A stretch of 64,000 bases of DNA from Chitinophaga agrisoli (lineage in GTDB: Bacteria > Bacteroidota > Bacteroidia > Chitinophagales > Chitinophagaceae): contig NZ_VUOC01000004.1 of NCBI RefSeq assembly GCF_008386695.1, positions 2,854,327 through 2,918,326 of the forward strand, written 5' to 3'. This document shows positions 44,817-54,225 of the stretch, in pieces. Made by a program: the position numbers and the translations under genes. Positions within the stretch are counted from its first letter, which is position 1. The number at the start of each line of letters is the position of its first letter. Under the pieces are notes generated by a model that saw nothing but the letters and a program-made list of their open reading frames with translations, ran no database searches and was not told where the DNA came from.

Positions 44817-45940
44817 AACCTGCCGGCTATTTCTTCTGTCAGGCCAAAGGCCAGCGTCATACCTGCGCCGCCAAAGCCGTTGATGATCATCACATTCTTT
44901 TCCGGCTCCAGCTGCAGATTAGTATGGCCATTGGTTAGCTTGGGATAGATGCCATGCCAGCGCTCATCGATAGAGAGATCCGGCGCCTGCAGAAAGGTAT
45001 GCATATAATCCAGGATCAGCTGGTTGATGAATTCCTTATCAAAGGGCGGAAAATCCGGGCCATACTCATGAGAATCTCCCAAGGTAAGCTCTCCTTCCCC
45101 ATTCTGTGATACCAGTACGTGCACGCCCCATTGCAGGTATTCCGGCATACTGGCCTGCATACGTTGTTTAAGGGCAGGTAAGGTAGAGCAGGTATTAAAA
45201 GCAGCATAGTGCAGCAAGGTAAGCCCGGCACAAAGAGCGGGCCCCAGGGCCCATTTATCGGGTTGAGGGGCGGTACGCATCATCTGCAGCTTGCACTTTA
45301 TGATAGCTGTTTGTGCAAACTCCCGGGGGTAAAGGGTCTCAAAGTCTGCGCCACTACATACAAATACCTGGTCTGCTTTCCATTGCTCGCTAACAGTTTC
45401 GATATACGGCATACTGATACTGTTAACGGCAGTACTGAAACGTATGGTTACGCCATATTTTCCCTGTAGATGCGCTGCTATAGCGGCGCTGGCCTCGCGG
45501 GGATTCACGGTCATCTCCGTAGGGCTGTACATAGCACCCAGCAGGCCGGTAGTTTTAACGGCCTCACTGCGGGCCGCTACCTGGGCTGCCGTAAGAAGGG
45601 TACAATCATAACCATTGGCAGGCGCGGCTTGTGTAAACTCTTCCAGCACGGCCAGTTCATCGGGGGCATAGGCCAGGTGCAGGGAGCCTGTTTCCTGGCA
45701 CTGGAGACCGGTAGCGGCAGCCATCTCTTTCCAGATACGGCGGCTGGCCATGGCACGCTGGTAATGGACGCCAGCCTGCTGACCAATGGGCCATATAAGG
45801 CCAAAATTGCGGATAGACGCGCCCAGGGCGCGGCTATTGCGCTCAAATATCACTACCTGTTTACCTTGTTTCGCCATTTGGTAAGCGATGGCCAAACCGG
45901 CTATCCCCGCGCCAATAACGGCTACGTCTGCGTGCTTCAT
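44813..45940 (-). CDS. FAD-dependent oxidoreductase, TIGR03364-type (phosphonate-associated)
   Basis: A 375-residue DAO-fold flavoprotein. The N-terminal dinucleotide motif is GAGIAGLAIAYQMAKQGKQVVIFER. The C-terminal segment KNVMIINGFGGAGMTLAFGLTEEIA closes the FAD site. The layout matches TIGR03364, a family that clusters with the phosphonatase-like HAD family TIGR03351, whose member is the next gene upstream. Oxidative deamination of an aminophosphonate has been proposed for this family. No phosphonate transporter is present. Confidence 0.82.
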   Translation of the reverse strand: MKHADVAVIGAGIAGLAIAYQMAKQGKQVVIFERNSRALGASIRNFGLIWPIGQQAGVHYQRAMASRRIWKEMAAATGLQCQETGSLHLAYAPDELAVLEEFTQAAPANGYDCTLLTAAQVAARSEAVKTTGLLGAMYSPTEMTVNPREASAAIAAHLQGKYGVTIRFSTAVNSISMPYIETVSEQWKADQVFVCSGADFETLYPREFAQTAIIKCKLQMMRTAPQPDKWALGPALCAGLTLLHYAAFNTCSTLPALKQRMQASMPEYLQWGVHVLVSQNGEGELTLGDSHEYGPDFPPFDKEFINQLILDYMHTFLQAPDLSIDERWHGIYPKLTNGHTNLQLEPEKNVMIINGFGGAGMTLAFGLTEEIAGRL

Positions 45941-45944
45941 AATA

Positions 45945-46074
45945 ATGTGCTGATGTGCTAATGTGCTAATGTGCTAATGTACCGATGTGCAAATGTGCAG
46001 ATGTTGCTATGCTGGAATTGGTGATAGACTGATACTGCATTAGCATATCAGCACATTAGCACATCAGCACATTA
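45945..46074. repeat. Facing octamer arrays between the oxidoreductase and phosphonatase-like genes
   Basis: The left arm, 45945-46000, has seven octamers: ATGTGCTG, three ATGTGCTA, then decayed ATGTACCG, ATGTGCAA and ATGTGCAG. The right arm, about 46037-46074, is inverted (ATGTGCTG, ATGTGCTA, ATGTGCTG, ATATGCTA on the minus strand). About 25 bases are perfectly inverted between the arms. It is the same family as 17618, 38537 and 49118. Confidence 0.92.
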
Positions 46075-46075
46075 A

Positions 46076-46756
46076 CTAAATTATTTCCAGTATTTCATCC
46101 AGGTGCGCTACCAGGTGGGTATGCGGGCCTTTCTCCAAAGCATCCTTTGTATAAGCGCCGGTGGTAACGCCTATTACGAACGGACAGCCTGCATTGGCGC
46201 CTTCCTCCAGGTCAGAAATAGTATCCCCTATCTTGGCCACCTGCCGGATGCTTCGGATACCCAGCTGCTCCATGGCGCGGTAGATCATGTATGGATAGGG
46301 ACGGCCCCTGGGCACTTCATCACTGGTAACAACGGCATCTATGATGCCCTGCTGCGACCAGCCTACCCGGCGCAGGATAATGTTGGTAATGGCGCGGTCA
46401 AAACCGGTGTCCAGCGCTACTTTAACGCCACGCTGTTTCAATGCCTGCAACACGTTGCCTACGCCAGTCTTCTCCCGTACAGAGCTGTGCTGCTCGTAGT
46501 GAGCGCTCATCTGCTGTACAAACTGGCTGTGCACAGCGTTTACAAAGGCTGCATCCTGGTGGCGGCTGTCCTGGTATTGTTGCAGGAGGTAACGGATGGC
46601 ATAGGGTTTTGCATATCCCATCACTTCGTTTACTTCCGGCAGGGTTACGGGCAGGCCGGCCTGCTCCCGGATCACTTGCTGTAATACCAGGCCCACATTG
46701 GATTCATCGTGCAGGGTGGTGCCGGCAATATCAAATACGGCTAACTGTATACTCAT
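46076..46756 (-). CDS. Phosphonatase-like HAD hydrolase (TIGR03351 type)
   Basis: A 226-residue haloacid-dehalogenase-fold enzyme. Motif I is DIAGTT, the phosphonatase variant. Motif II is DTGFDR. Motifs III/IV are in GRPYPYMI and KIGDTISDLEEG. It should cleave a C-P or phosphoester bond in a phosphonate-derived aldehyde, fed by the adjoining oxidoreductase. The start is the ATG at 46756; the TTG nine codons upstream is not used. The FAD oxidoreductase follows on the same strand, but the 8-mer array separates them. Confidence 0.85.
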   Translation of the reverse strand: MSIQLAVFDIAGTTLHDESNVGLVLQQVIREQAGLPVTLPEVNEVMGYAKPYAIRYLLQQYQDSRHQDAAFVNAVHSQFVQQMSAHYEQHSSVREKTGVGNVLQALKQRGVKVALDTGFDRAITNIILRRVGWSQQGIIDAVVTSDEVPRGRPYPYMIYRAMEQLGIRSIRQVAKIGDTISDLEEGANAGCPFVIGVTTGAYTKDALEKGPHTHLVAHLDEILEII

Positions 46757-46847
46757 TGGTGCGGTCCCTTTAGGTGCATGCAAAGGTACAGCAGAACGTT
46801 CAATAATGTTTAGTATATATAAACACTTAACAATAGATTAAACAAAC

Positions 46848-46905
46848 AAGGCGGGAGAAGCGCCTTCTGGTTATACAGAAGGATGCTCTCCCGCCTTGCT
46901 ATATT
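46848..46905 (-). terminator. Rho-independent terminator
   Basis: On the minus strand GCAAGGCGGGAGAG pairs with CTTCTCCCGCCTTG, with an inner CCTTCTG/CAGAAGG hairpin, followed by TTTGTTTA. It lies 75 bp beyond the stop of the 194-residue barrel gene. Confidence 0.85.
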
Positions 46906-46972
46906 TTTAATCTGGCTGAACCTTCAGCCTTGATTTGCCCGTTTGTTTAGCGCGATGTATAGCGCTTTATTC

Positions 46973-47557
46973 TTACAACCCTACGTTAAAGCCCACCCGG
47001 AACAGCGGCCGGTTCTGATAGGGAGACCACTGATCCTGGATCACATCATACAGGATCATGATGTAAAACGCAGAACCGCCATTCTCGCCCAGCGGCTGAG
47101 AATAACCACCGCCCAGCAGCAGGCTGGGTACTGCATGACTTTCCTTGAGAGATGTTTTAGGATCCTCGTAGAAAGTGCTTTTAACCGCCACATAGTTCAA
47201 TTCCGGTTGTGCATGCACAAAGATCATATCCAGCGGGTAGAACCGGCCCCACAGCCCGCCGCCCAATACCGTGTACTGATCTTTCTGATAAGTACGGCCA
47301 GAGAAGTCTTCATACTTTTCTGAGGCATACTGTGCGTTGATGCTAACACCTGCTGCAAACATGTCTGAAAAGCGGTAACCCAGCAACGGCGATACGTTAA
47401 TGTTGGTATAGTCGCCAAAGATGAGGCCTACGGAGCCTCCTATCATAAGACGGGAGGGATCTAACCCTTTGCGTGAGGTGGTATCTGTTTTGTAGTACTG
47501 TGCATGGGCCAGCTGTATACCACCCAGCAATAATACGCATAAGAGTAAACGTTTCAT
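46973..47557 (-). CDS. Outer-membrane beta-barrel protein of unknown function
   Basis: A 194-residue protein with a signal peptide (MKRLLLCVLLLGGIQLAHAQ). The rest shows alternating-strand, glycine- and aromatic-rich segments typical of an 8-stranded barrel (LMIGGSVGLIFGDYTNINVSPLLGYRFSDMFAAG, VLGGGLWGRFYPL) and ends RVGFNVGL. No catalytic motif is visible. It is a single-gene unit ended by the terminator at 46848. Confidence 0.75.
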   Translation of the reverse strand: MKRLLLCVLLLGGIQLAHAQYYKTDTTSRKGLDPSRLMIGGSVGLIFGDYTNINVSPLLGYRFSDMFAAGVSINAQYASEKYEDFSGRTYQKDQYTVLGGGLWGRFYPLDMIFVHAQPELNYVAVKSTFYEDPKTSLKESHAVPSLLLGGGYSQPLGENGGSAFYIMILYDVIQDQWSPYQNRPLFRVGFNVGL

Positions 47558-47691
47558 CTGAAATTGATTTTGTTATTGTTTGTTGCTATATATCCTTCTT
47601 TAATGTCCGTTACCTGTTGGGGTATTGGACATTTGTTGTGCCCTGAAGATTAACGCTCCACACACATTTAAAGATGTGTTATGCGTTACCG

Positions 47692-49098
47692 TTAGTCAAA
47701 GATCTTTCCCCTGTTCAGTATGTTGTTTGGATCAAATACCTGTTTGATCTGTTTCATCAGTTGCATATGCTGGTCATCAAAGATCACATCCATATAGGAT
47801 TTCTGTACCAGGCCAATGCCATGCTCACCGGAGATGGTGCCGCCCAGTTGTTTTACCAGGAGGAAGATCTCGCGGATGCCATCCTTTAAAGTACCGTTCC
47901 ACTGCTCTTCTGAGAGCTGGCCGCGGATAATGTTCACATGCAGGTTACCATCGCCGGCATGCCCATAACATACGGAATGGAAACCGTATTTACGGCCTAT
48001 GTCCTTTACGCCTTTCAGCAGCAGGGGCAGTTCTGCCCGGGGTACTACGGTGTCTTCTTCCTTGTATACGGAGTTGGCTTTAACGGCTTCTGCCACCCGG
48101 CGCCTGAGTTTCCAGAGCTCTTCTTTTTGCTGATGGTCTTCTGCAAAAAGGATGTCCCCGCAATCAAAGGCGGTCACTACTTCTGCAATACCTTCCATCT
48201 CCTGCATCAGCACTTCCGGGTAATTGCCATCCACTTCTATGAGCAGGTGGGCCTGTATATCGTCTGCTATGGTGATGGTACTGCTGTCTACAAAGCGGCT
48301 TACCCATTCCAGGGCGTCGCGTTCCATGAACTCCAGGGCGGAAGGGGTATACCCTGCCCGGAAAATGGCGCTTACCGCAGCGCAGGCATTCTCCGCAGAG
48401 CGGAAGGGCACCAGCATCAGCAGGTCATGTTTAGGCAGCGGGATAAGGCGTAATACTACTTTGGTAACAATGCCTAAAGTGCCTTCGCTGCCTACCAGCA
48501 GTTGTGTTAAGTTGTAGCCGGTAGCATTCTTGAGCACATTGGCGCCTGTCCAGATAACGGCGCCGGAGGGCAGCACTACTTCCAGGTTCAGCACATAGTC
48601 CTTTACCACACCGTATTTTACCGCCTTGGGACCGCCGGAGTTCTCCGCAATATTGCCGCCTATGAGGCAGGAGCCGCGGCTGCTGGGGTCTGGCGGGTAA
48701 AACAAGCCCTTCTCTTTTACGGCGTTCTGCAATACTTCCGTAATAACGCCTGGTTCTACGGTTACCTGCAGGTTACGCTCGTCTATCTGTACAATCCTGT
48801 TAAATCTTTCCATGGAAAGCACTACGCCGCCCCATTGAGGCAGGGCGCCGCCGCTTAAGCCGGTACCGCCGCCACGGGGCGTTACGGGCAGGTGCTCCGC
48901 CTGGCAAAGCTGCATAATGCTGCTTACCTGTTGGGTGGTATCGGGCCTTAGGATCACTTCCGGTAAATAGTGGAGGTCTTCCGTTTCGTCATGGGCGTAT
49001 CTGTTCAGCGATTCTTCGTCTGTTAACACATTGGCCGCTCCTACCATAACCCGGAACAAGGCCAGGTGCCGGGGCTGTAGTTGGGAGAAGTTTGTCAT
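47692..49098 (-). CDS. FAD-linked dehydrogenase, glycolate oxidase GlcD / D-lactate dehydrogenase type
   Basis: A 468-residue flavoenzyme with the PCMH-type FAD-binding domain (TPRGGGTGLSGGALPQWGGVVLSMERF) and the C-terminal FAD-oxidase domain (GDGNLHVNII, GGTISGEHGIGLVQK). Such enzymes oxidise 2-hydroxyacids such as D-lactate or glycolate. The substrate is not evident and no GlcE/GlcF partner is nearby. Start ATG at 49098, followed upstream by octamer and 74-bp repeats. Confidence 0.9.
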   Translation of the reverse strand: MTNFSQLQPRHLALFRVMVGAANVLTDEESLNRYAHDETEDLHYLPEVILRPDTTQQVSSIMQLCQAEHLPVTPRGGGTGLSGGALPQWGGVVLSMERFNRIVQIDERNLQVTVEPGVITEVLQNAVKEKGLFYPPDPSSRGSCLIGGNIAENSGGPKAVKYGVVKDYVLNLEVVLPSGAVIWTGANVLKNATGYNLTQLLVGSEGTLGIVTKVVLRLIPLPKHDLLMLVPFRSAENACAAVSAIFRAGYTPSALEFMERDALEWVSRFVDSSTITIADDIQAHLLIEVDGNYPEVLMQEMEGIAEVVTAFDCGDILFAEDHQQKEELWKLRRRVAEAVKANSVYKEEDTVVPRAELPLLLKGVKDIGRKYGFHSVCYGHAGDGNLHVNIIRGQLSEEQWNGTLKDGIREIFLLVKQLGGTISGEHGIGLVQKSYMDVIFDDQHMQLMKQIKQVFDPNNILNRGKIFD

Positions 49099-49117
49099 GA
49101 GGCAAAGATAGAATATA

Positions 49118-49440
49118 ATGTGCTGATATGCTGATGTGCTAATGTGCTAATGGATGGACGGGTTGTCCTGAAATGGGATAATGGTATAATGGAAGATATT
49201 ATCATGTTTGGCGAATTGGGTTTGTAATCAGACGATTGTCTTACAATGGGATAACAGGTTAAAAAAGAGACATTATCATGTAAGACGAAACGCATCTGTA
49301 CATGGATGAATTGTTTAGAACGGGATAATAGCGATGCATGAAGATGTTATCATGTGGCGAAATCATATGGCCCCAGATACCGGTATGCTGATGAACTGGT
49401 GATTTCCATCATCAGCACATCAGCATATTGGCACATCATC
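49118..49440. repeat. Octamer arms flanking the 74-bp repeat block
   Basis: The left arm, 49118-49149, reads ATGTGCTG, ATATGCTG, ATGTGCTA, ATGTGCTA. The right arm, about 49405-49440, reads on the minus strand ATGTGCCA, ATATGCTG, ATGTGCTG, ATG. They face each other like the other octamer loci, but the loop here is about 255 bp and holds another tandem repeat. Confidence 0.85.
49153..49366. repeat. Three-copy 73-74-bp tandem repeat
   Basis: The GGGATAA core recurs at 49175, 49248 and 49322 (steps of 73 and 74 bp). Each copy reads GAYG..TTGTYY....AAYGGGATAAY, about 20 variable bases, then GAYRTTATCATGT...GCGAA. Each copy can fold through GATAAT/ATTATC-type arms. It fills the loop of the octamer arms. 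No conserved ORF is present. Confidence 0.8.
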
Positions 49441-49441
49441 A

Positions 49442-50464
49442 TCAGAAGCTTGGGCACAAAGTAGCGCGGCGGGCGCTGTTGAAACTGCGGTTGGGATACA
49501 GGCCGGTGAACACCAGGCCCAGCTCGTAGGCGCCCTGGCGGCCGTTGGAGGCGGACAGCTGGGAGGCCGTTACATCATAGCTGAACATGAGCCTCACCTT
49601 GGCGATCTCGTAACCTACCAGGAAAATATAGGCGTCGTTAAGACGGTAGTAAATACCGCCGTACACCTGTTTGGTACCGTCGCCGGAGAGGTTATAGGCC
49701 GCATTGGCGCCGGCTACCAGCTCGCGGGAGCCTGCCTGGCGGGTATAATAGGCGGCCGGGTTCAGGATCACATTATCGCTGACCTTGAAGATACCGTTCA
49801 GGAAGCCGATATACCGACGGGCTATCTGGTTATTGCCTTCATAGAAGGTTTCCCGGGGCACGTTTACGTGCTGTACGGAAAAACCGCCATTGATGTAGAT
49901 ATTGTCTGTTGGGAAGTAAGCATAGTTCATACCCACCTGCATATCAAAATAGCTGGCCTTTGACTGGGTAATGGGCTCTGCGGTGGGGATCTGGGAGTCG
50001 AAGAATTTCCCGTTCCACTGGTCGCCAAAAGTAAGCTTGGCCAGGTCTACCCGTTTACTGGCCGATCCTACGTTGAAACCCAGCGACAGCAGGCTGGAAT
50101 TGCCCAACAGCTGGTGATAGGCCACCGAGCCGTATACCTTGGTAGAGGTCAGGTTGCCCGCGCCCGCCACATCGCGGAGGATAACGCCGCCTACGCCTAC
50201 CCAGCCATATTCCAGGCGGTCCCGGAACAGCTGGAAATCGCCAAAGGCAGACATTGTTTTGTATGGCACCGGAATGCTGGCCCACTGGTTCCGGTAGTTA
50301 AGGCCTACGCGGTAGTTGCCATCCGGTATAAACCCGGTATTAGCGGGGTTGGTGGTAAGTGGTGAGTTAAAGAACTGCGAAAAGTGCAGATCCTGTGCTG
50401 CTACCTGGAGGGTGGTAAACAACAACACTACGCCGGTTATGTAAAATTTAATTTGCTGCTTCAT
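49442..50464 (-). CDS. PorP/SprF family T9SS outer-membrane partner
   Basis: A 340-residue barrel with a signal peptide (ending TLQVAAQD) and the family opening DLHFSQFFNSPLTTNPANTGFIPDGNYRVGLNYRNQW. It ends TLCPSF, like the cassette 1 homologue's NCPRF. It starts 7 bp after the stop of the 1222-residue adhesin, so the two are cotranscribed and the adhesin is its likely client. Relation to the cassette 1 PorP is clear at the N-terminus and low elsewhere by eye. Confidence 0.93.
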   Translation of the reverse strand: MKQQIKFYITGVVLLFTTLQVAAQDLHFSQFFNSPLTTNPANTGFIPDGNYRVGLNYRNQWASIPVPYKTMSAFGDFQLFRDRLEYGWVGVGGVILRDVAGAGNLTSTKVYGSVAYHQLLGNSSLLSLGFNVGSASKRVDLAKLTFGDQWNGKFFDSQIPTAEPITQSKASYFDMQVGMNYAYFPTDNIYINGGFSVQHVNVPRETFYEGNNQIARRYIGFLNGIFKVSDNVILNPAAYYTRQAGSRELVAGANAAYNLSGDGTKQVYGGIYYRLNDAYIFLVGYEIAKVRLMFSYDVTASQLSASNGRQGAYELGLVFTGLYPNRSFNSARRATLCPSF

Positions 50465-50471
50465 GGTTTCG

Positions 50472-53400
50472 TCATCTTAACAAAGTAATGTTTCCTGTCT
50501 TATTGGTTTTTGTCCCGTCGCTGAACTCTACGGTTACTGCATAAGCGTATGCGTCCATGGGTTGAATGGCGCCTTTGAACTTACCGTCCCACCCAATGGA
50601 TGGATCGTTGGTTTCAAATACCAGCTGGCCCCAGCGGTTAAATATCTTGAAATTGAATCTTGCTATACCAAAGCCCCTTGCATACAGTACGTCATTCTGG
50701 CCATCGCCATTGGGCGAGAAGGCATTGGGAATATCGAACAGGGGTATTACAATGGCGGCTACCTGCTCGCATACGGTATCCACACAGCCGGCGGCATTGG
50801 TGGCCAGCAGGCATACATCGTAGGTACCTGTTTTATTGTACTGGTGCACGGGATTTGTCTGATCAGATACCGCGCCATCTCCAAACTCCCACAGGTAGCT
50901 AATGGCCCCTATAGAATGGTTTACGAAGCTGGTGGGCGTATTCTCCTGCGGCTTGTTGGGCGAGAACGTGAATGCAGCCGTAGGCGGACCAAACACCGTA
51001 ATGCTAATGGTGGTATCGTCCTGTATGTTACAGGTGTTGTTATCTACCGCATGCAGGTGCACATGATAAGTGCCCGGGTTCTGATAAATATGGGTGGGAT
51101 AGATCTCGTTGGAGAGGGGGCTGCCATCGCCAAAGTCCCAGGTAAAGGTTTCGCCACCCTCGGTGGTATTATCAAATGTGATGGTAGACGGCGCACAGGA
51201 GCTATCCGGCGCTACAAAACTGGCCACTACATTGGCGGCCACGCGCAGCGGCACGGTATCCGCATGCGGGGCATTACAGTAGTTGGTATCTACCAGGGTC
51301 AGCACGGCGTTATAGATACCCGGATCCTGGTAGGCGTGCTGCACGCTGTTGGCAGTACCTGTCTGCAACGGCACTATGGGGGCGCCATCGCCATAATCCA
51401 GGGTAAAGGAATTAGGCTGGAAGGGTTTGCCTGCCGGGGCCTGCGAGTTATTGGTGAACTGGTAGTTCAGGGATTCGCAGGGCGGAAGGCGGCTGATCAC
51501 CAGGTCTACCGATGCGCTGTCTGCCCGGACACGCACCTGTGTATAGGCGGTATCGCAGCCATTACAGGTAGTGGGATCGCATTTAATAAGCCGCACGGTA
51601 TAATCCCCTATGGCATTGTAGCGGTGGCTCACCGTATCCAGGTTGCCGGTTACATCCGGGGAGCCGTCGCCAAAGTTCCAGGTACGGGACTGGGCGGGCG
51701 AGTTGGTGGTATCTACAAAGGTGATATCTGCGGGTACGCAGTAGTTCCTTTTACGGTCCAGTGTTTTAACGCCGGCCTTTACCCCATCCAGGTTGAACGC
51801 GATCTTAAGGGCGCCCAGGTTACAGAAGGGCGGCGCGGCGGTGGCGTATGCGCCGGGGGTAGTGGGATACCGCGGTTTAGTTTGCGTAGTGGCAGACACA
51901 TTACACCAGGCGCAGATGCCCTGGTAAATAACACCGTTACGGTCAAAGCGGCTGGTACCGCCATCCACATGCTCATACAGGCCGTTGCCGCCAAAGAAGC
52001 TGGCAAACAGCACGTCTGTAGCATCGCGCTGCAGCACAAAGAAGTAGAAGTCCTGGTCGTCTGTAGTGCGTTGCAGCGGATTCTTCACCACCAGGTTGGC
52101 GGTGCCGGAGTTGGGGTAGCGCAGGTTCTTATTGATACCGCCGCCCCAGCCGGATACATATACATTCTCGCACCTGTCCACCAGGAAGGCAGTGGGGGAG
52201 ATACTGGGATCGCCACCGCTTTTACCAAAGGAGGTGGAATATACAAATGAGGAGAGGTTGGGTTGCAGTTTGGAGATGAACTGGCGGGAGTTGGTATTGT
52301 AGAAGGTAGCGGTACCGGCGGGCTGCTGGCTGGGCCAACGGCCTTCTGTGGTACCCATCACATATACAAACCCCCGGGTATCCAGCTGTATGCCGTATAC
52401 CTGGTCAGCCGCTGCATTATCGGCCCCCATAAAGGTACTTTGCAGCAGGTTGGTTCCATCAACGCTGATATGGGCAATAAAGCCATCGCAGGCGCCACCA
52501 CGGTAGCCGCCATAGATAACGCCTCCGGTGGTCCTGAAATTAGTACTGGCGGTACCGCCGGCCACATACAGGGAGCCGCCGTTCAGCGCCAGCACATACG
52601 CGGCATCCTCCTTGGAGCCGCCAATATAACTGGCCCATACGAGGTTATTACAATTGGGATCTAAACGCATTACTACGCCATCCTGCGCGCCGCCAAAACC
52701 GCCCTGGAAAACGCCGGCGGTAACCGGGAAGTCAGAAGAGCGGGTACAGCTGGCTACAAACACATTACCGGCGGCGTCCAGCACCACTTCGCTGCGGGCG
52801 TCATCGCCATAGTTACGCAGCAGTACGGAGGGGCCGGCCTGGCGGTTCTCCCGCATATTCACCGCATCATCGGCACTGCCGGCAATGCGCAGGGAGCCTA
52901 TGATGGCGGTACCGGCGGCATTGATCTTGGTAATGGCAATATCCCAGCCGCCACGGGTGCCTACCTCGTTACGGAAGGGGTAGTTGCCGGAGGTGGTACG
53001 GCCGCTGATGACCAGGTTGCCCGCGCCATCTGCAAAAAGGCTGTGGGGCTGCTCATCGCCATTGCCGCCAATATAGGTGGCATAGATCAGGTTACGGCCG
53101 TTGGACGTGAACTTGCTGATGCCTATATCAAACTGGCCGCCCTGGAAAGCATTCCCTACCACGCCGTTGGTAACGGGATATCCCTGCGCCCATACTATAC
53201 CGCCACCGTAAAAGTTGCCCTGGTCGTCATAAGTGGCGGTAAAGCCCCAGTTATCTGCCCGGGAACCGGATACGGAAGAGAATATATAGGTAGGATCAAT
53301 TACCAGCGGGTATTGCGGATCATATTTACCGGATACTTTAAAGCCCAGCCGCTTGCCATTGAGGCGGTAGCTTACTTTTACGGGCACACGTTGTTGATTG

Positions 53401-54140
53401 ATGAACTGGTAGGCGTAGGGCATGAGCTCCGTAGCGGTACCCACAGAGGTGGTGATCTCCAGCTGTTCTTTCTTTAACGCCAGCTTATCCACCCCATCGT
53501 ACTGCAATTCTATCTGTGAGGGGTCTGCACCGGGATGTACAATGAGATCATATTTCAGCAGGGAAGCCTCTGAATACACCTGCATATCGATACCGGGGTA
53601 CAGTCCTTTATACATAACGCTCTGGTAAGACTTAACATTGGAGCGCCATTTGGTGGAGTCGTTTCCCAGGAAATAGTTCCCATAGGATTCCGCCGCTTTA
53701 TCCGGCACTATCTGCAGTTTAGGCGCAGCATTCACGAAGGTAACCTCGTAGGCATGGGCCCTGACCACCGGTTTGGGATTCTTGAAATCACCGGCTACCT
53801 CGCGGGCATTTGTATTAGGATTATCAGCGGGCGGGGCCGCATTGGGATCGTTGTGGATATAAGGGGGCTGGTTGGGCTCCGCGTGGCCATGCATGTATTC
53901 CGTTAGCTTGGAATAATCATCCTTATTAAGCAGGGAGAACCGGAAACCGGTCCTTTTGAGAAAGATGGCGCCACCGCCCAGGTCTGTTTTATATAAAAAA
54001 TCTCCGTCCCACTGTCCTTTGTTCTCTATGAACTGTAAGGGGGTGAAATTACTGTTTTCCCTGGCCTGACCATGTGCTGGCAAAACTGCCAACAGCCCAA
54101 GCGCTACACTTAATAAACCGGCGAGGAAAGTAAATTTCAA
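50472..54140 (-). CDS. Surface protein with SBBP-like propeller, PKD repeats and T9SS type B sorting domain
   Basis: A 1222-residue protein. After the signal peptide comes a DUF7948-type opening (FIENKGQWDGDFLYKTDLGGGAIFL) and SBBP-like propeller repeats (ATYIGGNGDEQPHSLF, ASYIGGSKEDAAYVLA). Four PKD repeats follow (RTWNFGDG, FTLDYGDG, FTWDFGDG, YLWEFGDG) and a CHU_C domain (IPNAFSPNGDGQNDVLYA, FKIFNRWGQLVFE, GWDG, GNITLLR). Start is a TTG at 54140; no ATG exists between it and the upstream in-frame stop, and the paralogue at 58199 begins with an ATG about nine codons earlier in the alignment. It is coupled to the PorP gene. Confidence 0.92.
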   Translation of the reverse strand: MKFTFLAGLLSVALGLLAVLPAHGQARENSNFTPLQFIENKGQWDGDFLYKTDLGGGAIFLKRTGFRFSLLNKDDYSKLTEYMHGHAEPNQPPYIHNDPNAAPPADNPNTNAREVAGDFKNPKPVVRAHAYEVTFVNAAPKLQIVPDKAAESYGNYFLGNDSTKWRSNVKSYQSVMYKGLYPGIDMQVYSEASLLKYDLIVHPGADPSQIELQYDGVDKLALKKEQLEITTSVGTATELMPYAYQFINQQRVPVKVSYRLNGKRLGFKVSGKYDPQYPLVIDPTYIFSSVSGSRADNWGFTATYDDQGNFYGGGIVWAQGYPVTNGVVGNAFQGGQFDIGISKFTSNGRNLIYATYIGGNGDEQPHSLFADGAGNLVISGRTTSGNYPFRNEVGTRGGWDIAITKINAAGTAIIGSLRIAGSADDAVNMRENRQAGPSVLLRNYGDDARSEVVLDAAGNVFVASCTRSSDFPVTAGVFQGGFGGAQDGVVMRLDPNCNNLVWASYIGGSKEDAAYVLALNGGSLYVAGGTASTNFRTTGGVIYGGYRGGACDGFIAHISVDGTNLLQSTFMGADNAAADQVYGIQLDTRGFVYVMGTTEGRWPSQQPAGTATFYNTNSRQFISKLQPNLSSFVYSTSFGKSGGDPSISPTAFLVDRCENVYVSGWGGGINKNLRYPNSGTANLVVKNPLQRTTDDQDFYFFVLQRDATDVLFASFFGGNGLYEHVDGGTSRFDRNGVIYQGICAWCNVSATTQTKPRYPTTPGAYATAAPPFCNLGALKIAFNLDGVKAGVKTLDRKRNYCVPADITFVDTTNSPAQSRTWNFGDGSPDVTGNLDTVSHRYNAIGDYTVRLIKCDPTTCNGCDTAYTQVRVRADSASVDLVISRLPPCESLNYQFTNNSQAPAGKPFQPNSFTLDYGDGAPIVPLQTGTANSVQHAYQDPGIYNAVLTLVDTNYCNAPHADTVPLRVAANVVASFVAPDSSCAPSTITFDNTTEGGETFTWDFGDGSPLSNEIYPTHIYQNPGTYHVHLHAVDNNTCNIQDDTTISITVFGPPTAAFTFSPNKPQENTPTSFVNHSIGAISYLWEFGDGAVSDQTNPVHQYNKTGTYDVCLLATNAAGCVDTVCEQVAAIVIPLFDIPNAFSPNGDGQNDVLYARGFGIARFNFKIFNRWGQLVFETNDPSIGWDGKFKGAIQPMDAYAYAVTVEFSDGTKTNKTGNITLLR

Positions 54141-54225
54141 CGGAATAGATTTTACGTTTTGTTCCTTAAACTAATATACGATAAAAACGGCTAAAGGGGC
54201 TGAATTGTTACCGCTAAAGCGGTAC

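Noticed and set aside
49153-49366. CRISPR array or riboswitch
   Set aside because: The repeat unit is about 74 bp with no spacer pattern, and no riboswitch core is visible.
50562-52250. 562-residue antisense ORF
   Set aside because: It is opposite an adhesin gene with clear domains; the sequence has no known motif.
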